A stretch of DNA of 7,958 nucleotides, from positions 1-7,958 of the forward strand of contig JAEVZN010000355.1 of assembly GCA_023392205.1 (NCBI GenBank), in the 5' to 3' direction. The notes under the pieces are model-generated. The model ran no database searches. It had not been told where the DNA came from and worked only from the letters and a program-made list of their open reading frames with translations. The position numbers and the translations under genes are program-made. Below are positions 6,206 through 7,958 of this stretch, one piece after another (positions within the stretch are counted from its first letter, which is position 1; every line of letters starts with the position of its first letter). Source of the stretch: Pseudomonadota bacterium. GTDB lineage: Bacteria > Pseudomonadota > Alphaproteobacteria > Rhizobiales > Xanthobacteraceae.

Positions 6206-6372
6206 CGATTTCCCCCTTCTGACGGCAGCTCGCGGCAGCGTAATGACGCGGCGCACAAATGCCAATCACCTCATGATCGCAACCCCAACTTGCCGCGTCC
6301 AAAGCCAATTATGCCTGAAAAATTAACCATTTCCGGCTTTTCTGCGTCGATCGCGCAATAGGCAGGCAAGCC
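6206..6372. promoter_or_regulatory. Divergent intergenic region between mcd and the chemoreceptor gene
   Basis: This 167-base gap must hold the mcd promoter (leftward) and probably that of the chemoreceptor gene (rightward). The strong mcd ribosome site AAGGGGG lies at 6212-6218. A rather A/T-rich patch at about 6308-6334 contains TTAACC and, on the minus strand, CATAAT, which could be part of promoters, but no well-spaced -35/-10 pair, sigma-54 site or flagellar-sigma site convinced me. No clear operator repeat was seen. Confidence 0.45.
6212..6218 (-). promoter_or_regulatory. Ribosome binding site deciding the mcd start
   Basis: AAGGGGG lies six bases before ATG 6205 on the minus strand. 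The reading frame continues upstream to another ATG at 6265, but the 20 extra residues are arginine-rich and unlike the family, and no comparable ribosome site precedes them. Confidence 0.75.
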
Positions 6373-7958
6373 ATGTCCGACCTCTCGGCCGCCCGACCTA
6401 TCCCTGCTCCGACCGGCTGGCGTCAACTGAATGCCCGGCTGATGGGTGCGTTTTCCGTGCGCGCCCGCATCGTCGCCCTTGCAGTGCTTCCGGTGGCGGG
6501 ATTTTTCGCGATCGGCGCCTCCTTCGCCATCGGCGACCGCGAGGTCAACGAAGCCTTCGACCGCTATCGTCAGGCGACCGCACTGACCGAAGCCAGTCAG
6601 CGGTTCAAGGAAGCCATCAGCCAGATGCGGATCGAGGCGCGCGATTTCGCGGCCCAGCCAAGCGACCTCACCGCGGAAAAGTTCGAGCAAGCCAATGCAG
6701 CCGCACTCGGGATGCTCGCCTTTGTCGAACGCTCCGTCGCGCCGTCGGAACGCCAGCGCCTGGGCGCACTGGCCAGCCGCCTGACGGAAATCCGCAGCCA
6801 TTTCGCGACCATCGTGACGGAACAGCGCAAGCTCGGCTTCAACGAGAATGAAGGCCTGCGAAAGCGTCTTTACGACACCGGCACCGCCATCGAACGCGCC
6901 ATCAACGAGAAGAACGAGACAATCGGCCGCCTCGATGCCAGCCAGTTGCTTGGCGCGTTGCAGGTCATGCGCCGCTACGAGGCGGAGCAGCAGATGCGCT
7001 CCACCAGCATGTCGCAGGCCATGTATTTTGCCGAGGCCGAGAATTTCGAACGCATCATCGGCGAGATTGCGACCTCGCCCGTGTCCCGAATCGAACTTGG
7101 CGCGCTGCTCGCCGATTACGTGGAGACATTCCGCACCTGGTCGGCCAGCGCCGATATCGTGCGGCCGATCCTGACGGTGATCGACCTCGATACGCAACAC
7201 ATGATGCCGGCTGCCAACGACATCATCGCGAGTGCAAACGACGGCGCGGAGATCGCCGCAGCCAGATTACTGAAATCGCAAAGCCGGACGAAATCGCTGA
7301 TCCTGTGGGTAGGGAGCGCGGCCGCCCTGCTGGGACTCCTGCTCAGCTTTCTGATCGGGCTCAGCATCGCCCGGCCGTTGCGCGGGTTGTCGTATGCCAT
7401 GCGCAGGCTCGCCGATGGCAAGACCTCCACTCGCATTCCCGCGACCCAGGCACGCGACGAAATCGGCGACATGGCGCGTACCGTTATCATCTTCCGCGAA
7501 ACCACAATCGAGCGTCAGAGACTGGCGCGCGATCAGGACGAGGCCGGTCTCGCCCGCGAGATGCGCGGTCAGGCGATTGCCGAGAAGATTGCGGAATTCG
7601 AGCGCTCGGTCGGAGAGGGATTGGGCAAGGTGCGCGAGGCGGCCAACCGGCTGGAGGCCGCATCGAGCCGTCTGGACACATCGGCCACCGGGATGTCGGC
7701 AGAGGCGCGCACGGGAGAAGGCCGGGTGCGGGCCGCGTCCGGCAACATCACCGCCTCCGCCGGATCGGTGGAGGAATTGGTCGCTTCGATCGGAGAGATT
7801 GCCGCGCAGGCGGAATCCTCGACCGACGTTGCCGCCCGCGCGGTCGCCGAATCGCACCGCACGACAAAGACCATGTCGGCGCTGGCAGGAGCGGCGACCC
7901 GGATCGGCGAAGTCGTCAACCTGATCCAGGCCATTGCCGGGCAGACCAACCTGCTGGC
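6373..7958 (+). CDS. Methyl-accepting chemotaxis protein, 3' end cut by the window
   Basis: Partial gene: 528 codons from ATG 6373, still open at the right edge. The product is a membrane chemoreceptor that controls the CheA kinase. The start MSDLSAARPIPAPTGW gives a cytoplasmic tail of about 30 residues; the first membrane helix is about 34-54 and the second about 309-331. The roughly 250-residue periplasmic region between them is almost wholly helical, with the pattern RRYEAEQQMR and KLGFNENEGLRKRL, resembling helical bimodular (HBM) sensors. A HAMP domain follows (about 332-385, with RPLRGL and DEIGDMA). The signalling domain starts near 400 and is cut within VVNLIQAIAGQTNLLA, just before the conserved hairpin tip. 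The ribosome site is weak (AGGCAGGC). ATG at codon 24 is a poorer start because it shortens the tail without a ribosome site. The ligand is unknown. Confidence 0.93.
   Translation, partial: MSDLSAARPIPAPTGWRQLNARLMGAFSVRARIVALAVLPVAGFFAIGASFAIGDREVNEAFDRYRQATALTEASQRFKEAISQMRIEARDFAAQPSDLTAEKFEQANAAALGMLAFVERSVAPSERQRLGALASRLTEIRSHFATIVTEQRKLGFNENEGLRKRLYDTGTAIERAINEKNETIGRLDASQLLGALQVMRRYEAEQQMRSTSMSQAMYFAEAENFERIIGEIATSPVSRIELGALLADYVETFRTWSASADIVRPILTVIDLDTQHMMPAANDIIASANDGAEIAAARLLKSQSRTKSLILWVGSAAALLGLLLSFLIGLSIARPLRGLSYAMRRLADGKTSTRIPATQARDEIGDMARTVIIFRETTIERQRLARDQDEAGLAREMRGQAIAEKIAEFERSVGEGLGKVREAANRLEAASSRLDTSATGMSAEARTGEGRVRAASGNITASAGSVEELVASIGEIAAQAESSTDVAARAVAESHRTTKTMSALAGAATRIGEVVNLIQAIAGQTNLL

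Noticed and set aside
6323..6328. TTAACC as a CtrA binding half-site
   Set aside because: The second TTAA seven bases upstream that defines the full CtrA site is absent.
5231..6361. 376-codon plus-strand open frame opposite mcd
   Set aside because: Translation is His/Arg/Asp-rich without a domain; the opposite strand encodes a complete acyl-CoA dehydrogenase.
6271..7200. 309-codon minus-strand open frame opposite the chemoreceptor
   Set aside because: The plus strand gives a chemoreceptor with membrane helices, HAMP and signalling domain; the antisense frame has no recognisable content.
7267..7857. 196-codon minus-strand open frame opposite the HAMP and signalling region
   Set aside because: Shadow of the chemoreceptor coding frame.
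1..7958. tRNA, rRNA, CRISPR arrays, insertion sequences or attachment sites
   Set aside because: Nothing with repeated spacers, terminal inverted repeats, transposase-like proteins or cloverleaf pattern was seen on either strand.

Overview
The window looks like the chromosome of an alphaproteobacterium, most likely of the order Hyphomicrobiales. The evidence is the high GC content, the dense coding on one strand, and protein sequences that match alphaproteobacterial versions of EtfA/EtfB, the PduO-type adenosyltransferase, the HIG1-type small membrane protein and (2S)-methylsuccinyl-CoA dehydrogenase. I cannot name a genus from the sequence alone. No RNA genes, insertion sequences, CRISPR arrays or phage genes were seen, and no gene-free stretch exceeds about 170 bases.

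Layout. Eight genes lie head to tail on the minus strand, in transcription order from right to left: an acyl-CoA dehydrogenase best read as (2S)-methylsuccinyl-CoA dehydrogenase (mcd, start 6205), a cytosolic 'host attachment' family protein (start 4436), a 63-residue HIG1-type twin-transmembrane protein (start 3919), a PduO-type corrinoid adenosyltransferase (start 3692), etfB (start 2968), etfA (start 2219, overlapping etfB by one base), 3-hydroxybutyryl-CoA dehydrogenase (start 1192), and the 5' part of rlmH (start 262, running off the left edge). On the plus strand, divergent from mcd across 167 bases, a methyl-accepting chemotaxis protein starts at 6373 and runs off the right edge inside its signalling domain.

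How the genes fit together. Mcd is a flavin dehydrogenase that hands its electrons to ETF (etfBA). The adenosyltransferase makes adenosylcobalamin, the cofactor of ethylmalonyl-CoA mutase and methylmalonyl-CoA mutase. 3-Hydroxybutyryl-CoA dehydrogenase acts just before crotonyl-CoA. Together they form a partial set of acetyl-CoA assimilation functions (ethylmalonyl-CoA pathway) with its electron outlet. The pathway's signature enzymes (crotonyl-CoA carboxylase/reductase, ethylmalonyl-CoA mutase, mesaconyl-CoA hydratase) are not in the window, so the assignment predicts they lie elsewhere in the genome. HIG1 proteins are linked to the respiratory chain in mitochondria, which suits a cluster feeding ETF electrons into respiration, but that link is inference.

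Points of note: a strong hairpin just upstream of the HIG1 gene whose non-Watson-Crick positions are G-U pairs only on the transcribed strand; a possible promoter with an exact TTGACA upstream of etfBA; start codons for mcd, the attachment protein and the dehydrogenase that differ from the longest reading frame; and a composition jump at the rlmH end (about 71% GC against about 57% in a stretch of the neighbouring gene), together with loss of the usual rsfS-rlmH adjacency.
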